Shown: positions 35,900-49,865, counted from the stretch's first letter. The stretch is DNA of 64,000 nucleotides from Schistosoma haematobium (GCF_000699445.3 NC_067196.1:2728001-2792000), one strand, 5' to 3'. Notes: generated by a model not told the origin, from the sequence alone. Numbers and translations: made by a program.

Positions 35900-37700
35900 T
35901 AGCATACTGACGGGCTTAATACAACTATTCACATTAGGTATGTTCAGTTCACATCACCATAACAACTGAACCTAAATAAAACCACCTCCTAATATTCAGA
36001 ATGGTAGCGTGACGAAAAGCACCTCAATGGTCATCACGAAAATGTGTCTCACAATATATACTTCACGGAGTGTTGTAGATGTAAACTCATGTAAGCGGAT
36101 TTTAAATGAGCATTTACGAATGATGTTACGTGAGGGCTTCATTTGAAGCGGATTGGACAAATGATGAAAAGCCATTCATGCTGTCGATTAAACACGAGTG
36201 ATACTGTTTTCCACGCTGAAGGTGTAAGATCCAATCTACGGTTTGGAGTGAAGGACAGCTGTCTGGATGAGTTAGATACGCGCCCTCGCCCCATTGAAAC
36301 CAAAACAAAGTAATTGGGTAAGTTAACGGTTCTATAATTTATCATAAATTTAAGTGTACATTATTACCTAAACAAATATAATTACTTAGCTATCCAACCA
36401 ATAATTGTTCAATTGATCAAATCTAAACTACAATAAATCAGACAGTTGATAAAGGATGCAAGAAAATTACCAATCACCACAAATAAATGTTATTCTATCC
36501 TGTCTGAATAGATCACGTACAGATTCGTTCAAAAGGTAATAATTGGTCGCTCTATAACACAGATCGTTTTCAATTTTGAAATAGTGCTTCAATTCACAAC
36601 CAAAATGCACAATTCCAGTCAACACAGGTCAAGCAATCAAAAGCAGGAAGAAACCAAAATGGCTGCCGCCCAGACTTGGTCTAAAGTAAAACAACATAAG
36701 TACGGTTCGGGAAGAAACACGAAGGATTAGTGAAGGTGTAGTAAAAACAAAAACTATAATAAAATACAAATATTAACAATTCAAATGTAGCCAAAAAGTT
36801 AACAATGTACAACTAGGAGGATCAATAGGCAAAAAGTGCAAGTATATACAGGGGGGGATTTTCACAAACACACAAAGCGTTCAAAATGGATCTTACAGAA
36901 CGTGAGCTGCTAATGAGAAAGTTAACTGACTAAGAGTAATCGACACAAGTGTCAGAAATTCAATCTTTTATTACAATATATGCGACACTTATCGTATCTC
37001 AGGTAATGGAGAGATACATGTGCTTGCATTGGAGTAGGTCAGTGAAGGATTTGTAAATGTAGAAGTTACGGTGTACAGAAACAAATGCGATCAATCTGTG
37101 TGGCAAAGTGGTGATCGTTTGTTAAGATCATAACGAAAATACACCAGGTCAGTTAGCTTCAACGTAGAACTGAGCACATATATACCTCATTAGAACTGCA
37201 AGTTGAACAACGCATTCATAGAACCAGTTAATTCAATGAAGCATATATACAAAAGAAGTATTTTTTAGGTATTTAGTACATGGAAAGAGAATTAAATAGA
37301 ACAATTATGGTATGAAACGATTTCATTCTCATTTGGCTTAAAAAAGTATCTAGAAATAATTAACCAAATCGGTGTTGGATCAAATCGTCTGTGGAACAAG
37401 CAGAAGGAAAAGAATGACCTTGCATTGTTTTGATTATACATTTTCTATGACAACTATTATATGTGATTTGATTTGAAAAATTTTAGGAACTTCTCTGTAT
37501 ATTGTACGACTCCGGCTACTCACGTTTTACTGTAGATAAACCAGCTTTGGAATAAAGCATTTGATCGTATTTCGTGCACTCTCTTTACAGTTCCATTTGA
37601 TGCATGAAAATAGTTGGCCGATAAAGAAGCTGTGTTGTAGACATTTTTAAAGTTGTTGACAGGAGGAATTAAACATATCACAATTCTGGAAGATCTCAAT
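35900..37700. other. Unidentified intergenic region
   Basis: No domain, SINE or splice model recognised. Overlapping minus-strand frames at 36126-36345 do not resemble known proteins. A G7 run sits at about 36851. Confidence 0.4.
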
Positions 37701-38740
37701 AAAACTTGGAAACGGTATTTGAATTAAATGGTTTTTTAAAATAACCGATTTTGATAATTGACAGAATCCAAAGCGGATAAAATCTCGGTCTGATGTCGAA
37801 CGAGCAATTAAGGAACAAACTCCCAAGAGCTCAATCAATATAGCAAAGCACATCCAGCCGCTACGCTTATCTGACCTCTGACTCACATGTAATTTGTTTC
37901 ACGCATGCATTAAATGGAAGTTTAATATTTGAATTCTTGATAGCGCTCTATCCCTATAATAATTGTGATCATGTAGCACAAACATTCATGTGAGCGTCGA
38001 ATGTCAATATGTACTGACCTGGAAATAATTGCTTGATTGTCAGGAAGGGTGATGTGGCTAATGACTATCTATCGCATCAACTGAATCAATGTGAGCTAAA
38101 GAGGTAACTTTTCTTTCAGAACAATCTACTTCTGAACTTGCCTTCATGAGTTTCCATTGATTACTTGAAAATTCAAGATGTGCACAGTTCTGAAGATTAT
38201 CATCGTGTCTGCTAGGGTACCGTGGACACACAACACCACCAAAATCATCCTTCAAATCGTTCTTGAGGTAAAGCGACTGTTCTCGAAGCGAACACAAATC
38301 AATAAATTGTAAGTTATATTGACATCACGAAGTCACCATCTTCAAATTTAACTCTATGTACCAAAGCATTACTGGTCGGGTCTCATTCTACCGTGAGTCG
38401 ATCATTCAAATTTACTACTCGACCAAATATTTATCAGTACTATCTTTAGATATTTTGTAATTTCTCATTAATTTCAGATGAAATCAACATAAAAAACTTC
38501 CGAACTGGATGGGTAAGAAACTTCGTGAAGAAAAGAATTCCTTAAACCGAAATGCCGTTATTTCATATTCCTGTCAGTGTCTGTTGGTAAAATAATCATC
38601 TAGTTGATAAGTCGTTGAAGAATCGACCCTTCCGTTTGATGACTTACTTTCTTCATCCTACTTGATTTCAGAACTTGTGCATTTTAGTTGAACGTTACAA
38701 AGGCAAAAAACAGGGATTCTTACTACAATTTCAATTCAGA
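37700..38740 (+). repeat. Diverged segment with inverted paralogue at 53220-54040
   Basis: GTAGCACAAACATTCATGTG, GCGTCGAATG, AGTTCTGAAGATTATCATC, AACACAAATCAAT, AAATGCCGTTATTTCATATTCC and TCATCCTACTTGATTT all recur in order on the minus strand at 53220-54040. I see no transposon motif, splice model or intact frame. Probably an old segmental duplication in inverted orientation. Confidence 0.55.
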
Positions 38741-41700
38741 CGTATCCAATGAACAACGCTTAAAATTAATGGTCTATATAAAACAAATATGGTAATGATG
38801 AGCATTGAATCTGTGATAGTATAACCGATCATTCTATTGAAACATGTGCCATGGCTGGTACTAGTGAGAGAACTGTCGTGGGGTCAAGGAGCATCGAAAT
38901 GGGAACGCTCAGATGATAAAGAGGTAGTTCTTCGTCGATTGTCATATCGTTGATGATTCAATGAATTAGATCCGACAAAAAACATGCATGGAATATTTAT
39001 ACTCCGTCTCACTTCAAAAGTATCCTGACTAACAAAATGATTGTTTCACAGAAAACAGATCATTTGAAAATTCGTGAATTTGACAAATTATCATTTTCAA
39101 AATTCTTATAACGGTGAATCTGATTAGATTGTCATCGAGCAGAATAATTGCATTTCAGCATGTGTACGCAAACTCCTCGAATTCACCAATATGTTGTAAG
39201 CACACGACAACCAAGGTCAACGTGATGCTGAATTCTTTCGAGTGTATCACAGCACTTCATTTGTTATACACAAAAGCATATTTCACACTACTGACTTTAT
39301 CAAAGATTACCGAATGGACCTGTAACACAGTGATATTCATTGATTCCTTTTTTACTTCTTTGTATATTAATGTGAAGCAAAACTGAGCCTAAACTCAACA
39401 TTTGCATATCGTTCTTTGCTTATCATTGGTGATTTGGAGGATCGAATATGTTTCAGGCTTTTCTTGGACTACATAGGATCCATTCACACGTTGTAGAATA
39501 CTGATCATTTCATAGTGTTCAACATTGTTACGAGTGCTTACGCTGTCATTACTTACCAGTATTGACGGTTTCTTATAGTTTCATTCATAAGATGTACCAA
39601 ACGTTGTACCGTAAATAAATGAACTACTATCATTTATTGCATGTTTCCGATTTACATAAAATTCCATTTGACGAAACCGTATACATAACAATTTATTTAA
39701 ACTCCACATATTATTAATGCAAACATCCATGCAATGTAATATATTCACTTTTGACTTGGCTCATAATACCATATAAATTCGTGATTTTTCACTGACGTTG
39801 GTCAATTGGATCGATTTTATAGTGTTTATTGATTTTCTATCATCTTGAATGTCGAACTATTGAAAATGTTCTTGAAATTAATTTCGTTTTATGGAAAGAC
39901 AACAGGTTTCCAATCAAAGAGTTACGTAATAAGCGCGAAAATGATTAGCTTCAAGAGAGAAATGGGTGAAACTCAGAAAAATTTCAACGATGTATATAGA
40001 AAATTATTCGCTTATTTGAATCATGCGTTATTAACCATCTTGATGATAGAAAAGTCAGCCACCAGTTCATCGATACAAACAAGATTTCTAATAGTCTTGA
40101 AAAATTGCTGTGGATTGTCAACGCAATAATTGTAAGGCAGATTGTACCCTTTTGACGCTTGATAATATTTGTGGGGATTTCACGTGGACAACATTTTAGC
40201 ACATATCATAAGTGGTATTGGTAGAGAAGCATTTCGCGTTTCGAAGAATCGACCAAATCTTGAACAATCCATTCTTCATTAGTATTTGACAACTTGAAGA
40301 TAATTTTGGAAAACACATTATTGGAAACACATGAAACTGCATCATTCAACAAATTAGGTTACAACACACTATCTATGCGCATCAATGGCTGATAAGCGTT
40401 ATCTTAGAACAGAAGTGAGAAAAACATTGATTAAGAATGGAAAAGTTTATTGCTAAACCGAATAGGAGGCTTAAGCTGCTAAATAGCTGAAAAACGACCT
40501 AATGGATATTTGTTTCGTGTGGAAAACTTTACTCTTGCAGGCCGCACAGTGTCACCGTTTATTTTTCACAAATAAATCGCTTCATCAGTCATCTGTGGCC
40601 ATCAACTACCTAACATTCAGTGAAATGTTTTGATTTATCAGAAGAAATACCTTATGCATTATGTTACATACTGCTCCAGAACATCACTTTGGCGGTAAAA
40701 TCTATATAAGAATATATTGTCTATATGCTTTTGTTATCACAAATAAATAATCACAGTAAGCACTTCGTTAACATAATTCTTCACGGAAATCTTGTTGAAC
40801 CGTTAATTTGCAAAACTGACAAATATGTAAGCACACATTTCGCATACGTTAATTTATGTATTGACAAGATAAACAACTGATTCACATTTTAGCGATTCGA
40901 TGAATTGCAATCTTGATATTTCCACTAAATTTTCGTCGGTTTTGTATTTTACGTGTGCATTTTGTGCAAGTTGCCACAATTATACCTACTATAACACAAG
41001 TCTATATTTGATCACAGTTGGTCAGGTTATCTACAACTAGGTATATCCAAAGGTCATTGTTCGTCTATTCATGTCGTTATCTTAATTGCTATTGAATTTT
41101 GTTCTCATTGCTTAATAACTGACTCATACCTTTCACATCAGTTCATATAAGTAGCACACACGAAAATTCCTTTATTACTGCTCTGACGATTAATCATACA
41201 TATTGGGTTAAAAACTGTTACTATTGTTTTCATTAGTGCATGAAGAATGTAACCCCTGCTCATTCCATATTACCGTTAATTTGTGAAAAATAATGTCTTC
41301 TTAAATTACTCACACACTTCTGGTTGTGTAGTGTGTACTACTGATATGGACAAATATAAGTAGGATGCATCATAAATGGAATATAAAATGTCTGGAAGAG
41401 GGTTACGAAAATAGAAGGAAAGAGAACTAGAAAAGAAAATGATTGTTGTGGAAAAGAAGAAACGATCAAGTCTGAGACAATTGATTGATATTTTACGAAT
41501 GAAGTATGTTCTGTATGGTTCTTAGATTTTATCAAGACATCCTGTAATTTTATATTCAAACACATTGTACAAGTCTCCCACTTTATTCTCATTGAATTAC
41601 ATTCCGTTGACCGCATTTGTTTTCTCGTTCACTGGAGTTGAACTTCTTTGTGCACAATTTATCTCATCATTAGTTATCAACATTTAATCAATCAATGTTT

Positions 41701-42640
41701 GCACGTTTAGGGAGAAGTAATACATTCCAGACTTTACTATTAGCAATCTTATAAATATTACCTGTCTAAATGAATGCATGGGGAATTTCCGTATGGACTC
41801 ATTCAATGAAATTTTGTAGACAACAGTGAAGTAATTCGTCTAACATAATTCATCCGTTTGTCACCACGGTAATCTGGATGAACGTCCTGTAAATAATTGA
41901 ATCGACGATGGAATCCGTATTTTGGCGATGAATGTGTTTTGACACGTTGTATGAAATTGGTTCAGTGTAGTGATCTGAATATCTATCTGAAATATACAAA
42001 CTGCGATTGTATTTACACAAAGTACTTCTACTGACAACAATATCAGAACCCGCTTCAACAAATGTGATATAACTAAAATATTGTGAAACGAGACCGCAAA
42101 TTACTGGATATTTAGTCATGTCCAGCTTTCTATTGGTTCATTGTATCATGTAATTTCAATACGGGGTTCTAGCTGGTCTGCAAAATGATCTTAAATGAAA
42201 AATAACAAAGTATTGTACTACTTCACATTGTGAATGTGTGCTTAGCTACTAATTTGAGGCATACGTGCGATCAAAAATACCACGTATTTTATTGAAATCA
42301 ATTAAAATTAGATTTTAAGAAATTGTAGATGATTTCTTCTCGTTAGTGTAACAAATTATTTTTCACAAATGAAAGAACAAACATGGAGATATAGTTTTAT
42401 ATGCGTTCATTCACGTAAAACTTAATATCGGAAGAACTATCTGAATGTCGAATGTAAAGACTTCATAAACACTAAGTATTCAGGACTTAATCATTATTTT
42501 TAAGATTAGTGTTATGGTCAATGGCGGAGAGCAAAATAGTAATGTCAGCAATCAACCGTAGTAAATTTTGATTAGATATACTTGGAACTAAATAACCGTT
42601 AAATTCATTTAGTGTTGTTTGATTGTATCTTTCCATTGAC
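38740..42640. other. Unidentified intergenic region
   Basis: Frames of 90-94 codons (39114-39386, 39845-40129, 41338-41616) lack starts in context, splice partners or recognisable motifs. Near 40930-40970 GTGCATTTTGTGCAAGTTGC faintly resembles the minus-strand Sm-alpha 3' block. Confidence 0.4.
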
Positions 42641-42900
42641 TTCGGGACTGCAATTAATCAGTCTCTTGTTGGAATATGTGCATCCTGTGCAGTTTGCCGC
42701 GATATTGCTTTAATTCACAAGCACTATAAGCAAATATATGATGGTTTGCAGTGGAATCAAATTTGATGCGCCTTTTGTGTTTTTTGGGACTCGTCAGCAG
42801 AATTTTCGTTCATCGCAGAGATGATAATAATTCCGGTATTCAAACCTAGTACCGTTAGCCTTAAAAGACTTCCCGTTATCCAGTTATCTATTTAGTCTTG
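42640..42900 (-). repeat. Sm-alpha-like SINE, minus strand
   Basis: Contains the hammerhead relic at 42745-42802 and, on its 3' side, the family sequence seen at 56040 (GCGGCAA, the CTGTGCAGG-type block, GAGACTGATTAA). A degenerate B-box-like GGTTTGAATACC occurs on the 5' side near 42830. Confidence 0.6.
42745..42802 (-). ncRNA. Decayed Sm-alpha hammerhead with intact CTGACGA core half
   Basis: The minus strand reads CTGACGAGTCCC, then AAAAAACACAAAAGGCGCAT and a diverged GATTCCACTGC. The 5' core half is intact. The 3' side of stem II and G12 are lost (ACACAAAA for GGACGAAA), and extra bases follow the cleavage site. Confidence 0.6.
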
Positions 42901-43044
42901 ATTGTCACCTGCTTGGTCTGTAGGGTGAAGTTTAATTACATTTGTTATTTTTTACTAGAATCTTCCCATTCATCAATCCTGAAACCAGTCCTCAACGTCA
43001 GTGGAAAGATTCATATAAACAGATCCAAGTTGATATAAATCTAC

Positions 43045-44580
43045 TTACTTCAAAATTAAATCTAGACGAATAGATTCCAGACATGAAGTTTCAGTCTAAT
43101 TCAAGTCGGCATGTACACAATTTTTCTAGTGTTATGCTGGATAATGCTGAGTTGAAAGCGTTTCTACTGTGTCACAGGTTTTGTGACTTCAAGAAAACGG
43201 TTAATAAAATGGACGTTGAAATTCAATTTCCTTCAGATACTTAATTCATGGATATAATTTGAATGGGATCTCGACGAAGTAACATATGGAAACATTGAAA
43301 AACTTTAATGACAATCTGTTAATCACGATACCAGACAAAAGTTATGGTGTAGTGCTCGTGCATGAAAACAACTACATAAACAAAATGAAAGCTTTTTAAA
43401 TGACAAACTTAAACTTTAGAAACCGGTTGGGAATAATGACATGGAAACAAGATTGATAAACAAGTAGTAGGCTCACTGAGGCAAATTGAACAACAAGGTT
43501 TTATTTCAGAGAATGTGTTCGAAATGTTGAAACCTTCAGGAACGATTACATCAAGGCTATATGGCCTGCCAAAAGTACGTAAAACTGGCCAGCCCCTACG
43601 AGTCGTTTTAGATTTGAATAACTCAGCGTATCATTATAAAGCAAAACGGTTGGTGCCAATTTTCAAATCATTGCATAAAGGAATTGTGAAGCACAGTGTC
43701 AAAGATGTATCGTAATTATTCACTTACATTCCCTTTTTTCAAAAACAGTGGATTTCACTTGCAAGGAAGTAACAGAATGGCGCATAGAAACCATCATTCC
43801 CGCTTTCACTATGAAACAGTTAACTCTTAGATGCATGATGAATGTCCGATCTCAATTTGACAACGAATACTATTGACAACATGATGTGGTAGCCATAATG
43901 TCACTATTGGGCCCTCTAGTGGTGGACATTTTCCTTGAAAAACTGGAATATGGATCACACAAAAAACACAATTAGCCATTTAATATCGTACTATCGCTAT
44001 ATAGATGATACCTTCTTAGTATGGTAAAAGATCATGAAAAAGACAATTTACATAATATATTTAATAACTTTCATCCATCAATTAATTTTACATCAGACGA
44101 TGAACAGAACAATAGCATATCATTTCTCGGTGCCCAGCTAACTAGAAGAGCAGATGGATTTTTAAAAAGAGGGTCACACAGGATATCTGTAGCCGGAAAA
44201 AACACTCATTTCTAAAGTGCAGTACCAATCAGATACAAAATAACTTGATAAAGATCCTGACTCATCGTGCTGGAATGATTTGTTCGGATGACACTACTGT
44301 AGATCAATTGGTGAATACTCATAAGTTACTTAGTAGGAATCATTACTCGATGAAATTCATCGACAAGCACATGAGGAAAATGAAAAGAGGGGTAAAGATA
44401 TACACCGTTCCGAAGAAAGTATTGAGAAGGAATTTCTTTGCTCGATCCGTTCCTTCTTTATTTGACAAATGTAAAACTGGGAATTTTCACTATATCAAAT
44501 ATTGTTAGTCATATTTTTCTACATGTTCCGTTCGACATACGGCTAAACTTCAAATCCTTTGGGAGACGGAAGAACTTGCT
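43045..44580 (+). mobile_element. Penelope-like retroelement relic
   Basis: Order of motifs: ELKAFLLCHRFC and KMDVEIQF (about 43150), IPDKSYGVVLVHENNYINKM (43330), SRLYGLPKVRKTGQPLR (43550), SPLGPLVVDIFLEKLE (43900), YYRYIDDTFLVW (43990, catalytic YxDD intact), SISFLGAQLTRRADGFLKR (44120) and LTHRAGMICSDDTTVDQL (44260). This is the reverse transcriptase of Penelope-like elements. The GIY-YIG endonuclease is not visible after 44510. Stops and frameshifts are present. Confidence 0.8.
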
Positions 44581-46925
44581 CAAGGGATTGTATAGCATAT
44601 AGTCAATAGATATGCATTACATTACATTATATACCGTTTATATATATTTCTTCAGGTAATCAGAAAGGTAAAGTAATTTGAGTATTCTATGTTCACTGTA
44701 TTGATCAAACATCTACTTTCTAGTGAAATTTTACTGATTGTTTGAACTTGAGCATATTTTTTTGAGATGACGAAACGATTTAATTTAGTCACCCATTGAA
44801 AACCTGCAGGTATTACATGATGATGTCAGCCTAATATGAATTTAGTGCAGTTAGTTACGAAAAGTACTGTACGTTTGACAAATGATTTGCAGGTGAAGAA
44901 ATTGTGCGCATAGATAAAGGTGTTTGATTTATTTCTTGGAGGACGAATAATAGATTAAAATCCCACAATGGAAACTGGCCACAATTAATTGAGTACATCT
45001 AGCTCACTTGTCATTGAAAATGAACTAGTCACTAAATACCAACCAGTAGTGATAAGCAATGCATAAAAATGAGTTGGATTATAATATGACGTCTGTTCAA
45101 TAGAAAATAACTCCACAGCATTTATTCCATCAGTTACCTATCATTTAAATCGCGATAAGGTTAAAGTGCATATTGTTTTATAAACACATGGTTACTCTTA
45201 TTGTCAGATTTACCTTAATTGTGTGTCAATGGAAGAAAATGAATTACTGATCGCTTTGTGTTTAAGTGCAGTTTTATTTTCTGAGATGAGTGGTTTGGTC
45301 ATGGTACTGTACTAATCTTCCACAATACTCTTTTAAAACAGACAGTTTTACATTCAACCTCAATATTTAATTTGCCTGCAACAGTGACATACGCAGACAA
45401 AGTGAGTCGATTTGAACATGATCTCCGTCTCACAATGTCCTACCACTTTATTAAATGACCAAGAGTGAGAACGATTGGACTATTTCAGTCGTCAGATTCT
45501 TATATTTCAGAATAAAATTGTTTGAATAACACATTCATAATTTGTGACGTGAATTTTGAAATAATTGACATTCTTTATCTACTTATTACCTACCATCCAG
45601 TCTAAGACTACAAGAGACAAGGATATGTACATCGCTTATATCCCTCATTGACTTTCTGAACACAGAAGAATATAGATCATTCAAGGTAGTTCATGTAGAG
45701 ATGACAAATATCATATGGTCAGCTGAACAATATCATCGAATCATTTGAAAGATAGAAAAATTTCGTTCGTCTCTTATATTACTAAACAGATGGCAATAGT
45801 GATGATAACTGTAATAATATATGTAATGATGAAACATCTGATTCGCCTTTGAAAATTCATATTATAGCTACTATTATATTACTAATTTCGATTAAAAGTA
45901 ATTTTGGCTAAACAATTTTATTAAATTACTCAACAGACACTGTTATTTGAATGGTAAGAAATCTTACCTTTCTTTATACTGTTATGTTCACTAGATGACG
46001 TGACAGACTTTAGATAAAATGTTGATAGCTTAAATATCCTTCGATGATTCATTATTTTCCTCCTGTACATATGAACTCAAATCTTATTATTATCCTTCAC
46101 TTTCCCTTGCTGTGCTCTCATGCGATTTCATGATACATTCGCCTTTGTATTCGCTTGAATACACACATTAGTATCTTTGCCTCGAATTCACCCAATGTGC
46201 TTGTAAATTTACGAACAGCGCTGTCCGCTAATAAACTGTATTTGACGTTGCTAACTGTCTTTTCATTTTATATAGTGTTGAGGTTTATATGATAATGGTT
46301 ATCGAGATGATTGAATAATGAACTCAATAAACTACAATCGGAATAAGCTTTTCATGTGACTACGCTTACAAGACCACGTGAATTAACAAAAATAGGATCT
46401 CCAGACGTACCGTTCCAGACAAACATATTACGATGGATCTGTAACATTCGGGTTGAACGAAATTATGATGTGGTCGGGCACCATTTCGCCTTTAGCGAGG
46501 AAAGGCGCATTTTATATTCACAGAAACTGAGACTGGATTTGGAAATCGTAAAACCGCTTCATGTTTCTATAGTACGTAAGCTTTACAATTTAGTCGCTTC
46601 CATCTACATCCACCGGTCCACTTATTCCTGTGGACAAAGGCGATAATGTCGTTAGCATCCTAAAGTTCATTTACAAACAGAAAACTCAATACAGACTAGT
46701 TTTCCCATGATTACTTCAAAGACGAATATATATTATTTTCTTCTTAAAATCCTAGAACTATCAGCACATGTACACCTCAGGCTATGAATGATGAACGATA
46801 AATATATAGAAATATGTCTTCACTTTGAGTTGAGATAATTTTGTTTCCGAAAATGATTCTGATATTGTCTTGATCTTTATTTGCCACTGATAATATAACA
46901 TTTCATTTAAATAGTCCATTGTTTA
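44580..46925. other. Spacer with part of unit copy 3 and one unknown frame
   Basis: 45960-46230 is an A block of the duplicated unit. A 96-codon plus-strand frame (46356-46646: WICNIRVERNYDVVGHHFAF and more) looks somewhat protein-like but I cannot place it. Nothing else recognised. Confidence 0.4.
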
Positions 46926-47595
46926 CATGCTTGCTTACTTACGCCTGTTACTCCCAATGGAATATGGACTGCGGACCAGCACTCTCCAACAAACTCTGTT
47001 CTGCGTCTTCCTTTCTAATTTTATCCAAATGCTGTCCATTCCTCTCATATCTGTCTCCTTTTTTCAACGCAATATGTTTTTGGCCTGGAAGATTCCAAGT
47101 GAGGGCTTGCCCTGTGACGCAGGTGGGTGCTTTCCTCGATGTGTTCTATCCACTTTCGGAGCTTCTTACTGATTTCAATCTCCGCTAGGATATTGTTTGT
47201 CCACTCACACAGAAGGTTGTTGCTGATCATGTCTGGTCAACGGATCCAAATTATTTTGCGTAGACAGTTGTTAATAAACATATGTATCTTCCGGATGATG
47301 GCTTTCATAGTTCTCCATTTTACCACCCCATACATTTGTGTTGAAAATTCTGAATTTGTTTTTGGTTGATAGTTGTTTCGAGTTCCAGATGTTATTCAGT
47401 TGTAGATATGCTGCACTTACCTTGACAATCCGTGTCTCTGTAACTGCACCAGATCCACGATATCCATCAATGATGCTGCCCAGACATGTAAAGGTTTTTA
47501 AATCTTCCGAATCTTCTCCGTCAAGTGTGAACACAGCCTGGAGTCCATCTGGGTCTACAGCCGATCCGAAGCTCAGATATAGCAGTAAGGTTTGG
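46925..47595 (-). mobile_element. RTE 3' fragment, minus strand
   Basis: The 3' end GGAGTAACAGGCGTAAGTAAG is at 46925-46960. Reading leftward on the minus strand gives the C-terminal RT region (FTCLGSIIDG, AAYLQLNNIWNSKQLS, FRIFNTNV). About 650 bases, 5'-truncated. Confidence 0.8.
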
Positions 47596-47652
47596 CATAG
47601 GGTTAGCGAACCTTTCACGCAGACAACTAACTTGCTTGAAAAATGCTAACCA
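47596..47652 (+). mobile_element. Inverted RTE 5' UTR piece abutting the 3' fragment
   Basis: GGCATAGGGTTAGCG, AGACAACTAACTTGCT and AAAATGCTAACCAGG match the plus-strand RTE 5' UTR at 32824-32882. It is head to head with the 3' fragment at 46925-47595, the geometry expected of twin priming. Confidence 0.55.
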
Positions 47653-48129
47653 GGAAATTATGTTTCACACAGGTAATGTGAAACTGTTCTCAATACCCTT
47701 CTATTAAATTTTCTCAGATCAAGAACACGTGATTAGCCTGACGAGAATGTTAGTACATTTTCGCACATAAAAACCGATAACGACTAACAACTATAGTGAC
47801 AAGAGAGTACATAAAATATCTAAAGCCTATCAGACTACCTGCAAGTATGACTAAAAGAACAACCAATCATTATAATTCTCACCTACACGTCACCACTGAG
47901 ACTATTTGGGTCTGTTTGGAGAAAATATCGTTTGTTTCTGTTTTCTTGATAACCACTAGTGAGCTCCTGATTTCAGCTCATTACTTTTTGCTTGAAAATG
48001 TGTTGATGGAATATTTGCATTGGCAGGGGCTAACGTTTCGATGGCTATTTTACATTTTTTCTATCTAGCATTTGATCTATTTGTCTGATAATTAGTGCAT
48101 TTTCAGACATCATTCTCAAACATAAATAG

Positions 48130-48440
48130 CTCGTCAACACAGGTCTGATGGGACTTTTCTATTTGATGTACGTTTGTTTATGATTGCCTCGCTTGTTGGA
48201 CTCGAAAATTCAGTTTCTCCTGTTCGTCTCCTTTTAAACACTAGATTGAATTCGAAGTGATGGAAAAAATCATTTATTCAAGCGTCCACATAGAACATGT
48301 CATTTGGTCATCCAATCAGACAGTTGAATACTGTCATATATAGTTTTTAATAATCTAGCCAGTACGATTGTCTCTCCATAATGAATGAAAATATTTCGGG
48401 ATTCGCCTCAACAATGACTATCGATTAACTCCGTGTTTAC
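48130..48440 (+). repeat. D module of unit copy 3
   Basis: TTCAGTTTCTCCTGTTCGTC, AACACTAGATTGAATTC, CATAATGAATGAAAATATTT. The 15-codon ORF is at 48381-48428. It runs directly into the 3' flank of RNase copy 3. Confidence 0.6.
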
Positions 48441-49099
48441 CATATTCAGCGCTGTTTAAGTGAATGTTTCCTTTCGAAAACCTTACAATTAGGTGACCCG
48501 TCAATTCTTGTATACGAATTCATTATGTAACTCGATAACGCACTCGAAGCATTCATGATTAGTTATACTACAACCTTTTCAGACAATCATAACTTTAGTC
48601 TATTTGCTTAGACTGTTGATTCACAGATACAAATAGATGCATTTATTGTGGTTCGCTTGCACAAATATGAATATATTTCATAACACTTGCGACACGGTTT
48701 CCATAATTTTAATCACTTCTAATTACAGCACGATCCAACTACCTTTGAATAACTTTGATTATGTATTTCACCACATTTGCATTTCAGGATATCATTGATT
48801 TATTGATAGTAGTCTGTGAATAGAGAGTGAACAATCAAACAGCAGATGTTGTTCGGCATTGCAGTCATTATTATAAAAGACAAAGTAACTCAATTGAGTG
48901 AACTTATTCATGTTTGCTATTTTATCAACAATTGTTTTTCAAAAATTTGATTACAATATGACGTTGTGAATAACTCGTGGATGACGATTGTTTCCTGATA
49001 ATTATTCAACTTAAAACGTGTAAGATTACTACAACTTCTGAATCCTGATAGCTGCTTGTTTGTGCAATGGAGTGAAGTTTAAATTCACTTGTTGTTGTG

Positions 49100-49235
49100 C
49101 GTATTCGTTCCTAGTCACTATCAATCTTTGCTTATGAAGCTTGTGAATTAAAACAATATCGAGGTAATCCCCACAGGATGCGTACATTCAGCCGTGAGAG
49201 ATTGATCAGTTGAAGTACTTAACAACAACGGGAAG
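49100..49235 (+). repeat. Sm-alpha-like SINE 3' fragment inside unit copy 3
   Basis: AATATCGAGGTAATCCCCAC, AGGATGCGTACATTC and GAGATTGATCAGTTG match the reverse complement of the 3' part at 56040-56110. It lies exactly where copy 3 lost the interval with RNase exons 6-8. Confidence 0.5.
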
Positions 49236-49865
49236 ATATGAGCAAACAACACGATTTGAAAATCTAATTATTGTTTTGTAATGTTGCTCCATATTAAATA
49301 GGGAGGCCAAAACTTTCTCTGTCACAAACCACTGTTGAGTTTTTCTTGTTTACTTATGGCTTGAATGGCGTAAAGAGTCTCTAAAGATTGTGCTAGGGGT
49401 TGTGAAATTGTTTAGATTTGTTGATCAATCTTTTCACTTCATATAATTTAAAACTTTCTACCAATCTCACTTATTTTCTAACTACATTCTTGTTGACGAC
49501 TTAAACAAATACCGTCTGAGATTTATGTAACATTCAGAAAATTCGAATGGTACGATGAGCAAACGTGTTATGTTTACATCATCACTGATCGTTTGATCAA
49601 CCGATGGGCATATCAAGTTATATGCTCTTCTCAATTTAACAACTTTGACTAACTGAAATGCGTCAATTCAGTCAAACTAGGGCATCCTAACTTCCCCTAG
49701 TGGGGCACGACACATGTGTGCATAGTTCAGTCTGTTTCACGAATTGATAGATATTGTGAGTGATCTATGTAGCCAACAACATTTTGAATCGGAACTGAGA
49801 TACATGACTTCACAATCATTTTATAGAAATGTAATTTTAAATTTATTACAACATGAATCACTTAC

